The translations under genes were made by a program, and so were the position numbers. Source: Maricaulis sp047308265 (GTDB lineage Bacteria; Pseudomonadota; Alphaproteobacteria; Caulobacterales; Maricaulaceae). From it: a stretch of 64,000 bases of DNA. This document shows, piece after piece, positions 34,865-43,897 of the stretch. The notes below the pieces were generated by a model. The model saw nothing but the letters and a program-made list of their open reading frames with translations, was not told the origin of the DNA and did not search any database. The first letter of the stretch is position 1. Each line of letters starts with the position of its first letter. The stretch spans positions 124,001 to 188,000 of the forward strand of contig NZ_JBKQWY010000003.1 in NCBI RefSeq assembly GCF_047308265.1. Direction: 5' to 3'.

Positions 34865-36322
34865 ATGACCAGCCCCTCCCCGTGCCTCGTCTGGTTCCGC
34901 CGGGACCTTCGTGTGAGCGATCACCCTGCCCTGCACGCCGCTGTACAGACCGGCGCTCCGATCATTCCCGTCTTTATTGAAGACGAAACCCGTCCGCTCG
35001 CACGCGGTCGCGCCAGTCAATGGTGGCAGCATCACGCCCTGAAAGCCCTGTGCGAACAGCTTGAAACGCGCGGCTCCCGGCTCATTCTCCGTCGGGGTCA
35101 AACCGGGGCGATACTGGACGAGCTGATCACAAGCACAGGCGCGCAAGAACTTGTCTGGATACGCACGGAAGAACCGGTTCTGGATGATCTGGATCGGGCA
35201 CTCGCCACAAGACTGACAGAGCGAGGCCTTCAGGTCCGCGCATTCCGGTCGCGTATTCTCCACGCCCCGGATCAGGTCCTCAACAAGCAGGGCAAGGATT
35301 TTCGTGTCTTCTCGGCCTTTTGGCGGAGCGTGGAACCGGGTTTACCGGATCAGCCCCCCTTGCCCGCGCCTGACCGTCTGCTGGCGCCCGATGCCTGGCC
35401 ACACAGCGAGGCCCTGGACACCTGGGGTCTGCTGCCCCAACAACCGGACTGGGCTCAGGGTTTGCGCGAGACCTGGACCCCTGGCGAGATCGGAGCCCAG
35501 GCTCGGCTGAGCGCCTTCCTCGATCAACGCATTGCAGGTTATGGTGTCGATCGCGACCGGCCCGACCTGGATATGACGTCCAAACTCTCCCCCCATCTGG
35601 CATGGGGCGATATTTCACCGCGAGAAGTGCTGCAGGCCACCCGCCATCACCCGGCCGTCCTGGACCAGGCCGCCGATACCCGCAAATTTCTGTCCGAACT
35701 CGGCTGGCGCGAATTCTCACACTATCTCTTGTTCCACAATCGCGATCTGGCAACGCGGAATTTCAATCCAGCCTTCGACGCCTTTCCCTGGGCCAAAGAT
35801 GCCGACGCGCTTGGGCGATGGCAGACCGGACAGACCGGCTACCCGGTGATCGATGCAGGGCTGCGCGAGCTGTGGGCAACCGGATACATGCACAACCGTG
35901 TGCGGATGATCTGCGCCTCCTTCCTCGTCAAACACCTTCTCATCGACTGGCGTGACGGGCTGGCCTGGTTTGATGACACGCTCGCCGACGCCGATTGCGC
36001 CAATAATCCGGCAAGCTGGCAATGGGTCGCGGGAAGCGGAGCCGATGCGGCACCCTATTTCCGCATCTTCAATCCGGTCACCCAGGGCGAGAAATTCGAT
36101 CCGGACGGTCTTTATGTGCGGCGCTGGGTGCCAGAGCTCTCACGCCTGCCCGCACGCTTCATCCACCAGCCCTGGCAGGCCCCCGCCCTGGTCTTGATGG
36201 AAGCCGGTGTCCAGCTTGACGAGACTTATCCGTCCCCGATGATCGAATTGAAAACCGGCCGGGACCGGGCGCTAGCCGCTTATGAGACCGTGAAGGCGGC
36301 GCGCCAGCCCTCAGCCAGGTGA
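34865..36322 (+). CDS. phrB: Deoxyribodipyrimidine photolyase
   Basis: A 485-residue flavoprotein that splits UV-made pyrimidine dimers with blue light. The N-terminal antenna domain starts with 'CLVWFRRDLRVSDHPAL'; the FAD domain has 'LSPHLAWGDISPREV', 'WREFSHYLLFHN', 'ELWATGYMHNRVRM' and 'NNPASWQWVAGSGADA'. These are class I photolyase/cryptochrome motifs. ATG 34865 is used; GTG 34859 is possible. A terminator follows. It is the second light-linked gene in the window after the BLUF protein, 29 kb away. Confidence 0.94.
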   Translation: MTSPSPCLVWFRRDLRVSDHPALHAAVQTGAPIIPVFIEDETRPLARGRASQWWQHHALKALCEQLETRGSRLILRRGQTGAILDELITSTGAQELVWIRTEEPVLDDLDRALATRLTERGLQVRAFRSRILHAPDQVLNKQGKDFRVFSAFWRSVEPGLPDQPPLPAPDRLLAPDAWPHSEALDTWGLLPQQPDWAQGLRETWTPGEIGAQARLSAFLDQRIAGYGVDRDRPDLDMTSKLSPHLAWGDISPREVLQATRHHPAVLDQAADTRKFLSELGWREFSHYLLFHNRDLATRNFNPAFDAFPWAKDADALGRWQTGQTGYPVIDAGLRELWATGYMHNRVRMICASFLVKHLLIDWRDGLAWFDDTLADADCANNPASWQWVAGSGADAAPYFRIFNPVTQGEKFDPDGLYVRRWVPELSRLPARFIHQPWQAPALVLMEAGVQLDETYPSPMIELKTGRDRALAAYETVKAARQPSAR

Positions 36323-36328
36323 CCGCAC

Positions 36329-36370
36329 AAAAACACCCCGAAGGCCGGACCCTCGGGGTGTCTTCATTTT
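36329..36370. terminator. Bidirectional terminator between phrB and the molybdoenzyme operon
   Basis: A 9-bp stem ACACCCCGA / TCGGGGTGT with an 11-base loop. On the minus strand the stem is followed by a T-run (TTTTTG), a good end for the 2Fe-2S subunit gene. On the plus strand it is followed by CTTCATTTT, a weaker end for phrB. Confidence 0.85.
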
Positions 36371-36387
36371 CGATCTGGAGCCCGGCC

Positions 36388-36843
36388 TCAGAGATTGCCG
36401 GCCGCCTGCTTGATCGCTCGGCGAATGCTCATATACGTCGCGCAACGACACAGATTGCCGCTCATCGCTGCATCAATATCATCATCGCTGGGGTTGGGCG
36501 TCTCTTCCAGAAGATTGATCGCCGCCATGATCTGACCGGACTGGCAATACCCGCACTGGGGCACATCCAGAGCCGTCCAGGCATTGCGGATCGCCGTGGC
36601 TGCCGCGCCGTCCTTGCCTTCGATCGTGGTGATCTCCGCGCCATCGAGGCTGTCATGCGGGGTCACACAGGCCCGCGTCGGAAATCCATCAACATGCACG
36701 GTACACGCGCCGCACTGAGCGACACCGCACCCGAACTTGGTGCCGGTCATCTGCAAATGATCCCGCAGAACCCACAGAAGCGGCGTGCCTTCCGGCGCGT
36801 CGACCGTACGGTTTTCACCGTTGATATTCAGGGTCACACTCAT
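36388..36843 (-). CDS. iorA: 2Fe-2S subunit of an isoquinoline-1-oxidoreductase-like enzyme
   Basis: A 151-residue electron-transfer subunit of the xanthine oxidase family. The plant-type 2Fe-2S cluster is at 'GCGVAQCGACTVHVDG' with its last Cys in 'TRACVTP'. The second, helical cluster domain has 'QCGYCQSGQIM' and 'GNLCRCATY'. It passes electrons from the molybdenum subunit encoded just upstream, five bases away. No FAD subunit is present, as in the Ior type, so the external acceptor is probably a cytochrome. Confidence 0.92.
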   Translation of the reverse strand: MSVTLNINGENRTVDAPEGTPLLWVLRDHLQMTGTKFGCGVAQCGACTVHVDGFPTRACVTPHDSLDGAEITTIEGKDGAAATAIRNAWTALDVPQCGYCQSGQIMAAINLLEETPNPSDDDIDAAMSGNLCRCATYMSIRRAIKQAAGNL

Positions 36844-36848
36844 GGGTT

Positions 36849-39209
36849 TTACTCCTCAGCAGCCGTCAGCGGCAGGGCGAAGCCATTGGCTCCGATCAGG
36901 GGCAGACGGCGGAAACGCTGACCCGTGGCATTGAAAATAGCATTGGTGAGCGCCGCACCCGCCGGTGGCAGGCCCGGTTCGCCGACACCCGCCGGAAGAG
37001 CGGCACTGTCCACAATCTCGACCTCAAAGGCCTTGGGCGCTTCGTCCATCCGCAGCAAGCGCCAGTCCGGGAAATTGTTCTGGACAACAGCGCCATTCTC
37101 GAAATCGATTGCGCCATACAGCGTGTGGGACAATCCCATAATCGTGCCGCCTTCCATTTGCGCACGCACGTGTTTGGGATTGATCACCTGGCCCGCATCT
37201 ACCGCCAGCCAGGCGCCTGGAATGCTCAGCTGACCTTGCTCGTCCACACGCACCTCGATCACCGTGGCGACATAGCTGAGGAAGGATCGGTGAGCGGCAA
37301 TACCCAGGCCGTGTCCGGCAGGAAGATCGCGTCCCCAGCCCGAGAGGGCCCGCACACGCTCTATGACGTGTTTCAATCGTGCCGTCTCGATCGGGTACTC
37401 GTTCGGATCAGCATCATAATTGGGGTATTCCGCCCCCTCGGCAGTGGGATCAACGATCCGGTCCGGACCGATCATCTCGACCAGCATATCCGCGGGATCA
37501 CGATCAGCGGCCGCCGCGATCTCGTCCACAAAACTGCTGATGGCAAAGGCGTGCTGGATATTGCTGACCGAACGCAGCCAGCCGATCCGCGAATGCGCCG
37601 TGGCCTGTCCGGTTTCAAGCGCCAGATTGGGTGCGGCAAAGGGCGCATCCGAAGCGCCTAGGCCCAGCTCCATCGGCACGGGACCGGTCACGCCGGGCGC
37701 AAAGATGGAGAAGATGGACGGGAAGGCCGTGCGATGCAGCCAGCTGGTCACCTGTCCGTTTTCATCCAGCCCGGCTTCCAGGTGCTGCGCGGAGGCCGCG
37801 TGGTAGAAACCATGATGGATCTCGTCTTCGCGGGTCCAGGTCACTTTCACCGGGCGCCCGACCTCGCGGGACAGGATCGCGGCTTCAATGGCAAAGTCCG
37901 GCTTGGACTTGCGGCCAAAGGCGCCGCCCAGCCAGGTCGTATTGACGGTAATTTCGGCCGGGTCCTTCTGAAAAACCTCGGCCAGAACACCTCGGGTCGT
38001 TTGCGGATCCTGGAGACAGGCCCACACATGCAGGTGGTTATCGACCCACTCTGCCGTGGCGACCGGTGGTTCCAGCATGGAGTGGACCAGATAGGGCTGA
38101 ACGTAATCCGCACTCACGCGGGTCGTGGCCGCTTCAAGGGCGCCGTAAACATCACCACGCGAACGATGCGTGGTTCCCGGTTCCTGCACGCCTGCCAGCA
38201 TCTCCTCGAGATGGGCGCGGCTGTCATAACCGGCATTGGGACCCTCATTCCAGGCAATCTGCAAGGCATCGCGGCCGCGCCAGGCCGCCCATGTGTCCGA
38301 TGCAATCACCGCGACACCCCCCAGGGGCTGGAAAGCCGCCACCGGGCCCTGGATGTCCGGCATGCGGACGGTCTGGATCACGCCGGGAACGGCCAGGGCC
38401 GCGCTGTCATCCACGCTGTCGACCGTGCCAAAGACCTGCGGCGGGCGGGCGATACAGGCGTAGACCATGTTCTCGCGCTGAACATCAATGCCATACCAGC
38501 TTTCGCCCCGGGTAATCCGCGGCACCGTCAGCGAAGGCATGTCATGATCGATATAGCGCCATTCGGACGGCTGTTTCAGGGTGATATCACCCTCGGCCGG
38601 CACTTGCAGACGTGCGGCGAGCTCGGCCAGCTGGGCATAGGTAAAGCTGTTACCATCATGGACCACCGTGCCGCGCACAGACGTCACATCGGCGCGATCC
38701 ACATCCCATGTCAGGGCCGCCGCCTGTTCCAGCATCTGGCGCATGGCGGCACCCGCAATGCGCAGACGGTGGAAATTGTAGCGAATGGAGCGCGAACCAT
38801 CGGTATTCTGGTCACCATACCGGGCATCACCCTCAGCCTGGACAATCTGGACCTGACCCCAATCGGCTTCCATCTCGTCGGCAATGATCTGCGCGATCGA
38901 TGTCCAGACCTGCTGGCCCATCTCCGATCGGTGACAGGTAATCTTGACGAAGTTATCCTCTGTGATCTCGATCCACAAAGACGGTGTGGCATCACCGCCG
39001 CGCACCTCGGTCAGCGGGCTCGGACCCGCTTCAGGTACACTCACCGTGTCCGGCGTTTGCGAAGGCGCACAAGCCGCCAGACTGACCGTCATGACAAAGC
39101 CACCGGATGTGCCCAGAAAGCCCCGGCGGGAGAGTGACAGGAAGCGGTCAGGCGCGGGCGCAGCGGCCGGAATCGGCTTGGCCGACGCGGCATATCGTTT
39201 CAAAAACAT
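36849..39209 (-). CDS. iorB: Molybdopterin subunit of an isoquinoline-1-oxidoreductase-like enzyme, Tat-exported
   Basis: A 786-residue hydroxylase or aldehyde oxidase subunit binding the molybdenum cofactor. A Tat signal ('SRRGFLGTSGGFVMT') runs into 'SLAACAPS', which also looks like a lipobox, so the protein may be a Tat-exported lipoprotein. Cofactor motifs include 'TTWLGGAFGRKSKPD' and 'GEPGLPPAGAALTNAIF' with the likely active-site Glu. The usual substrate, an N-heterocycle or aldehyde, is not known here. ATG 39209 is chosen as the start of the Tat protein; the frame remains open to 39266. Confidence 0.9.
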   Translation of the reverse strand: MFLKRYAASAKPIPAAAPAPDRFLSLSRRGFLGTSGGFVMTVSLAACAPSQTPDTVSVPEAGPSPLTEVRGGDATPSLWIEITEDNFVKITCHRSEMGQQVWTSIAQIIADEMEADWGQVQIVQAEGDARYGDQNTDGSRSIRYNFHRLRIAGAAMRQMLEQAAALTWDVDRADVTSVRGTVVHDGNSFTYAQLAELAARLQVPAEGDITLKQPSEWRYIDHDMPSLTVPRITRGESWYGIDVQRENMVYACIARPPQVFGTVDSVDDSAALAVPGVIQTVRMPDIQGPVAAFQPLGGVAVIASDTWAAWRGRDALQIAWNEGPNAGYDSRAHLEEMLAGVQEPGTTHRSRGDVYGALEAATTRVSADYVQPYLVHSMLEPPVATAEWVDNHLHVWACLQDPQTTRGVLAEVFQKDPAEITVNTTWLGGAFGRKSKPDFAIEAAILSREVGRPVKVTWTREDEIHHGFYHAASAQHLEAGLDENGQVTSWLHRTAFPSIFSIFAPGVTGPVPMELGLGASDAPFAAPNLALETGQATAHSRIGWLRSVSNIQHAFAISSFVDEIAAAADRDPADMLVEMIGPDRIVDPTAEGAEYPNYDADPNEYPIETARLKHVIERVRALSGWGRDLPAGHGLGIAAHRSFLSYVATVIEVRVDEQGQLSIPGAWLAVDAGQVINPKHVRAQMEGGTIMGLSHTLYGAIDFENGAVVQNNFPDWRLLRMDEAPKAFEVEIVDSAALPAGVGEPGLPPAGAALTNAIFNATGQRFRRLPLIGANGFALPLTAAEE

Positions 39210-39380
39210 GATTATGGTCCCTGCTGAAAAACGGGGAAAACCCGTCAGGCCAAGTAAGCTTAGCAAGGATTCTGGTTGTTTTTATAATCCAATCACGCCA
39301 TCGCGGCATCACGGAAATGTGAGGCGCCACCGGGAGCTGAAAAAGGGCGCGGAGATCCATTGGCCCCCACGCCCCTGTCC

Positions 39381-39692
39381 TCAGGCGCGACGGGTCAGCA
39401 CAATGCTCGCCCGGTCCAGATCAAACACCGTATCGCGGAGTTCAATCTGCGCCTGATAATCCGGATCATCTCTCATGCCTGCGAGCGAGACCTCCGGATT
39501 TTCTGTTTCAAACAAATTGACCAGATCCGCCTGAACCTCGCCGCGCAAAACCTTGACCGGTTGAAGCGGCTGATCCACCCGGCGCAGACCGTGTCGCTCG
39601 AAGACGGGTTTGAGCGTTTCGAAATAGCCGACCGCCTGCTCGAAACTAGCCCCGTCCTTGAGAGGCAGAATATCGATCAATACAAAACTCAT
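39381..39692 (-). CDS. DUF1330-like small protein, cytoplasmic copy
   Basis: A 103-residue protein of the dimeric alpha-beta barrel type. The order of secondary structure and the end pattern 'DDPDYQAQIELRDTVFDLDRA' resemble DUF1330, though the match is by eye only. It has no signal peptide. It is a paralogue of the gene just upstream, sharing 'DILPL', 'VLRGEVQADLVNLFETENP' and the end pattern. The ATG overlaps the stop of that gene by four bases. Function is unknown. Confidence 0.75.
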   Translation of the reverse strand: MSFVLIDILPLKDGASFEQAVGYFETLKPVFERHGLRRVDQPLQPVKVLRGEVQADLVNLFETENPEVSLAGMRDDPDYQAQIELRDTVFDLDRASIVLTRRA

Positions 39693-40090
39693 TGCTCGTC
39701 CTCCTCACGGCGCGTGATGATGATTGTTGCATCGCGCAGACGGAAAATACTGTCGCGATTGGCCGCGTGCTCGAGATAACGGGCATCTGCGAAAATGCCG
39801 TCGAACGAGGCCTGGGGATTGTCCGTTTCCCACAGATTGACGACTTCAGCTTCGACAGGACCGCGCAAAATCCCGGTCACTTCCAGCACAGCATCGCTGC
39901 GCACCATGCCGTGTTCGGCGAAAATCGGTTCCACAGCGTCAAAATAGGCCCGGGCATCGTCCAGAGTCTTGCCCTCGTGGATGGGCAGGATGTCCAGGAT
40001 GAGAAAATCGCCGTCTGCATGGGCACTGGCTCCGCTGAGAGCCAGACCCAGCCCGGCCAGCAGGCCGAGCATTCGTGTTTTCAAACTCAT
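39689..40090 (-). CDS. DUF1330-like small protein, exported copy
   Basis: A 133-residue paralogue of the next gene with a cleavable signal peptide (cut near 'SGASAHA'). The mature part begins 'DGDFLILDILPIHEGKTLDD' and has 'ILRGPVEAEVVNLWETDNP' and 'RYLEHAANRDSIFRLRDATI'. One copy therefore acts in the envelope and one in the cytoplasm. ATG 40090 is preferred to 40096 for spacing from GGA. It is divergent from a LysR gene 112 bases away, its likely regulator. Confidence 0.72.
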   Translation of the reverse strand: MSLKTRMLGLLAGLGLALSGASAHADGDFLILDILPIHEGKTLDDARAYFDAVEPIFAEHGMVRSDAVLEVTGILRGPVEAEVVNLWETDNPQASFDGIFADARYLEHAANRDSIFRLRDATIIITRREEDEQ

Positions 40091-40202
40091 GTTCATATCC
40101 AGTGTCAGAAAAATCGGCCGGACCGAATGGCCCGGTTGACCGGGATATGTGCGTAACTATTTTCATACACAACATTCACATAAGTGACAGGTCGTCTCAA
40201 AA

Positions 40203-41111
40203 ATGGAACAACTGGACTGGGCTGATCTCCGGGCTTTTCTCGCCTTTCTGCGCACCGGGAGCGTGCGTCCTGCCGCGCATGTCCTGGGTGTCAGTCACTC
40301 GACCATTGCGCGCCGGCTGGACCAGCTGGAAACCCAGATCGGCGTTCCGCTGTACCGCCGCACGTCTGACGGGGTGTCGCTCACCGCGGCCGGTCAGGAG
40401 GTTCACGATGCAGCGCTGCGCATCGAAGCCGAGCTGTCCGGGCTGGATCGCCGATTGTTTGCTAGAGAAACCCGTCTGGAAGGCCCGTTGATCCTGACCC
40501 TCATGGATGAGTTGATGGTAGACCCGTTCGTCAGTCTCCTGCACGCCTTCAAGACCGCACATCCGGGCATTGATCTTAAACTGGATACCGGCATGGCCCG
40601 CAGCAATCTGGATCGCCGTGAAGCGGATCTGGCCCTGCGTTTCGGGCGCGATCAGGCTGATCACCTCACGGGGCGACGGCTGGGACAGACTGCGCGAGCC
40701 GTCTACGCCCAGCGCACTCTGATCGACAATCGAACCTCGCCTCATTCACTGGGCTGGATCAGTTTCAGCGGGTTTTCTGGCAAGGAAACATGGAAGCGCT
40801 CAACCCCCTTCCCGGACCAGGACACGGTTTTGCGATGTTTTGACATCCGCAGCCAGCATGTTGCCTGCCGGGCCGGTTTCGGTCTGGCACTCCTGCCCTG
40901 TTTTTTGTGCGATCTGGATCCCGAACTGGTTCGGGTGAGCGATCCGGAATTTGTCTCGCGCCAGGATTTGTGGCTGCTGCGTCATCCCGACACCAAGAAT
41001 AATCCGCGCATTCGGGCATTGATGGATCACATCATCGACAACCTGCCCCGACTCACCCCGCTTCTACGCGGTGAGACAGCCCGGACAGTCCAGATTGCCG
41101 ATCATGCCTAG
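40203..41111 (+). CDS. LysR-family transcriptional regulator
   Basis: A 302-residue regulator. The N-terminal winged helix has 'WADLRAFLAFLRTGSVRPAAHVLGVSHSTIARRLDQLETQIGVPLYRR', the LysR pattern; the rest is the substrate-binding-like effector domain. It is divergent from the two DUF1330-like genes and most likely controls them. The region between them has a TTTCATACACAACATTC stretch with T-A spaced bases, but no firm LysR box. It ends in CTAG shared with the convergent flagellin gene. Confidence 0.92.
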   Translation: MEQLDWADLRAFLAFLRTGSVRPAAHVLGVSHSTIARRLDQLETQIGVPLYRRTSDGVSLTAAGQEVHDAALRIEAELSGLDRRLFARETRLEGPLILTLMDELMVDPFVSLLHAFKTAHPGIDLKLDTGMARSNLDRREADLALRFGRDQADHLTGRRLGQTARAVYAQRTLIDNRTSPHSLGWISFSGFSGKETWKRSTPFPDQDTVLRCFDIRSQHVACRAGFGLALLPCFLCDLDPELVRVSDPEFVSRQDLWLLRHPDTKNNPRIRALMDHIIDNLPRLTPLLRGETARTVQIADHA

Positions 41112-41932
41112 CGGAAGAAGCTCAGCGCTGTTGAGGGGGCGGAATTCGCAATCGAGAGCGCCTGGACACCCAATTGCTGTTTGACCTGCAGGGATTGAAG
41201 CTTGGCACTTTCGGCGGCCAGATCCGCATCCACGAGATTGCCAATGCCCTTTTCCAGCGCGTCAGACAATTTGCCGACAAAACCCTTGTGCACGTCCAGT
41301 GCCTTGGAGCCGGTGCCCAGACGGGCGAGCGACTGGTTGAGATTGTCTAGCGAGGTTTCAATCGTCGTGACGATCGTGCTCGCATCCCCGGCCGAGGCAA
41401 AGGACGCTGTGGCCGCCAGTGTGACGACGGCGCCGCCCAGTGACAGGTTCTCATCGGAGATCCGGATAGAGTTTGACCCGTCAGAATTGGCCAGCGCTGA
41501 AATGGAGGACACCGTGCCATTGATGAGATTAGTGCCGTTGAAGTCGGCGTTGGAGACGATGGTTCCGATCTGGTCCCGTAGCGCCTTGAAATCTTCGTTC
41601 AGGGCCGAACGCGACGCCGTATCGAGCGAGCTGTCTGACGCCGCCAGCGCCTTTTCCTTCAATTCGACCAGCAGGTCAGACACGGCCTCCCCGGCGGCCA
41701 GAGAGACATCAACCGTGGACATGCCCAGATCGATGGACTGACTGACGGCCTGATACCCCTCAACATCCGCACGCATCTTCTGGGCCACGGCAAACACGCC
41801 ACCATTATCCTTGGCAGACGCGACCGCGAGGCCCGAATTGATGCGGGACTGGGTTTTCTGAAGCTCGAGATTGGTCGCGTTGAGATTCTGCAACGCGGTC
41901 ATCGCACCGGAGTTGGTGTTGATCGTCGCCAT
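41108..41932 (-). CDS. Flagellin
   Basis: A 274-residue filament protein with the conserved coiled-coil ends, 'NTNSGAMTALQNLNATNLELQKTQSRINSGLAVASAKDNGG' at the N-terminus and 'ESAKLQSLQVKQQLGVQALSIANSAPSTALSFFR' at the C-terminus, plus a short variable middle. This matches the short Caulobacter-type flagellins (FljJ to FljO group). No other flagellar gene is in the window. GGGGCC lies upstream of ATG 41932. No sigma-54 promoter was found in the 146 bases before it. It is a stand-alone flagellin, one of probably several in the genome. Confidence 0.93.
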   Translation of the reverse strand: MATINTNSGAMTALQNLNATNLELQKTQSRINSGLAVASAKDNGGVFAVAQKMRADVEGYQAVSQSIDLGMSTVDVSLAAGEAVSDLLVELKEKALAASDSSLDTASRSALNEDFKALRDQIGTIVSNADFNGTNLINGTVSSISALANSDGSNSIRISDENLSLGGAVVTLAATASFASAGDASTIVTTIETSLDNLNQSLARLGTGSKALDVHKGFVGKLSDALEKGIGNLVDADLAAESAKLQSLQVKQQLGVQALSIANSAPSTALSFFR

Positions 41933-42078
41933 TTCTGGCCCCCACACTGATACCATCGGATAGCGCGAGGCGGGGTCTTTAGACCCTCTGTAATCCCGCG
42001 ACTACACTGTGAGGTTAGCGCACAGATCTAAACGAATGGGTAACGACGAATCAGAATCGAATTCCCGGACCGAGGGGT

Positions 42079-42696
42079 TTAGACGCGTTGATACCGAACG
42101 GTCTGGCCCCGCGCCTCGAACAGGCAACCGACCCAGTTTCCAGCCGCATCATACCAGAGGTCTACGGTCAGATTACCCACCATACGAACCCGCCGGGCCT
42201 CGACCTCACCCGCCCCGGTTTGGATGGTCTCCCATCCCAGATCCGTCAGCGTCACATCGAGGGCTTCACCGGTCTCGGTATTGAGGATCTCAGACGTCGA
42301 AAGATCGTAAAAACGCCAATGAGTTGATGGGAGGAGTTGATCCATCATGCGAGCGATATCCTCGCGATTCCGGTCATAGTCAAACCGGGTGATTTCACCA
42401 TCCTTGAGCGTTTCAGCCGACAGAGCGACGAGAGCGCCATCCTGCCAAGTCTCGTTCGCCTCATGCTCATAGCGAAACACGGTGAACGGTCCGACTTTCA
42501 CTTTCAGCTCGATTTCCGTTCGTGCTCGCAGGGTCTCTCCGTCCTGCTCAAAAGACACGCTGTGCTGACCGAAGGGTTGATCATTGCGGAACACCTCAAA
42601 GACGATGTCCTGCGGCACGTCCTGAGCCTCGGCCTTCATGTTGAAGGTCACAAACAAGGCGATGAGCAGGCTCACAATGGCAAGAAGTCGGGTCAT
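42079..42696 (-). CDS. DUF6134-like exported protein
   Basis: A 205-residue secreted protein with a signal peptide ('LLIALFVTFNMKAEAQ', cut near residue 25). The mature part is beta-rich, with 'FEVFRNDQPFGQHSVSFEQDG' and 'TRFDYDRNREDIARMM'. The 'F.V..dg.piG.h...f..dg' pattern fits the DUF6134 family, whose function is unknown. It stands alone between the flagellin and the cysK operon. Confidence 0.7.
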   Translation of the reverse strand: MTRLLAIVSLLIALFVTFNMKAEAQDVPQDIVFEVFRNDQPFGQHSVSFEQDGETLRARTEIELKVKVGPFTVFRYEHEANETWQDGALVALSAETLKDGEITRFDYDRNREDIARMMDQLLPSTHWRFYDLSTSEILNTETGEALDVTLTDLGWETIQTGAGEVEARRVRMVGNLTVDLWYDAAGNWVGCLFEARGQTVRYQRV

Positions 42697-42890
42697 GAAT
42701 CTCTCGGGGTATGGCGAACGATGATGGGCGTGATCTGTCCAAGTATACGCGTCAAAGTCGAAACCGGATCACGAAATCCGGCGCCCCCTATCTCACCTGT
42801 ATGGGCTCATGACAGAATGTGACTCACACATTTGCCCTCGCCTGCCTATATCTCCCCCGCAAGACTTTGAATGAAGGAGCGTCCTTGGCC

Positions 42891-43892
42891 ATGTCCCACC
42901 CGCAATCCGTGATCGATCTGATCGGCAATACCCCGCTGGTCCGCCTCAATCGTGCCTCTGAAGAAACGGGCTGTGAAATCTTCGGCAAGGCCGAGTTTCT
43001 CAATCCGGGCGGGTCTATCAAGGACCGTGCGGCACTGGGCATCATCCGGGCCGCCGAAGCCTCCGGAGCGCTCAAGCCGGGCGGAACGATTGTCGAAGGC
43101 ACAGCGGGGAATACGGGGATCGGCCTCGCAATGGTCGGCCGGGCTCTGGGCTATCGCGTCGTGATCGTGTTTCCGCGTACCCAGTCGAAGGAAAAAAAGG
43201 ATGCGATCAAACTGCTCGGCGCCGAACTGATCGAGGTCGATGCCGTGCCGTACAAAAATCCTGCGCATTACGCACGCTACTCCGGTCAGCTGGCCCAGGA
43301 ACTGAATGAGACAGAACCCAATGGCGCGATCTGGGCCAATCAGTTCGACAATGTGGCCAATCGCGATTTTCACGCTCAGACCACCGCACAGGAAATCTGG
43401 CAGCAGACCGAGGGCAAGGTGGATGGCTTCATCTGCGCCGTGGGTTCGGGCGGCACGCTGGCCGGTGTCTCCAGCGGTCTCAAGGCCCATAATGCCAATA
43501 TCCAGATCGGTCTCGCCGATCCGGGTGGCGCCGCCCTTTATGGATACTATGCCGAGGGCGAGCTGAAGGCGGAGGGCACCTCCATCACCGAAGGCATCGG
43601 CCAGTCCCGTATCACGGCCAATCTGGACGGTGCGATCATTGACCAGGCCTGGCGGATTTCGGATGACGAAGCCCTGCCGATCATTTTCGACCTGGTGGAG
43701 AAGGATGGCCTGTGTCTGGGTGGCTCTTCAGGGGTGAATATCGCGGGAGCCATGCGTCTGGCCAAGCATATGGGGCCGGGCCATACCATCGTGACCATTC
43801 TGTGTGATCACGGTGCGCGCTATCAGTCCAAACTCTTCAACCCGGAATTCCTGCGCGAAAAGAACCTGCCCGTGCCGGGCTGGCTGGCCTGA
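42891..43892 (+). CDS. cysK: Cysteine synthase
   Basis: A 333-residue PLP enzyme that makes cysteine from O-acetylserine and sulfide. The PLP lysine is Lys44 in 'LNPGGSIKDRAALG'; the loop is 'VEGTAGNTGIGLA' and the phosphate loop 'GSGGTLAGV'. ATG 42891 is used, but an in-frame TTG at 42885 sits better relative to GGAG (five bases) and may be the true start. It leads an operon with a sulfurtransferase (5 bases on) and cystathionine beta-lyase. Confidence 0.92.
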   Translation: MSHPQSVIDLIGNTPLVRLNRASEETGCEIFGKAEFLNPGGSIKDRAALGIIRAAEASGALKPGGTIVEGTAGNTGIGLAMVGRALGYRVVIVFPRTQSKEKKDAIKLLGAELIEVDAVPYKNPAHYARYSGQLAQELNETEPNGAIWANQFDNVANRDFHAQTTAQEIWQQTEGKVDGFICAVGSGGTLAGVSSGLKAHNANIQIGLADPGGAALYGYYAEGELKAEGTSITEGIGQSRITANLDGAIIDQAWRISDDEALPIIFDLVEKDGLCLGGSSGVNIAGAMRLAKHMGPGHTIVTILCDHGARYQSKLFNPEFLREKNLPVPGWLA

Positions 43893-43897
43893 GCCGG

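Noticed and set aside
37734..39137. A long open frame antisense to the molybdopterin subunit gene
   Set aside because: Same reason: low-complexity His/Arg/Gly composition and full overlap with a recognisable enzyme gene.
42819..42890. A longer N-terminus for CysK starting at 42819
   Set aside because: The extra residues are not conserved and include no ribosome site; ATG 42891 or TTG 42885 fits better.
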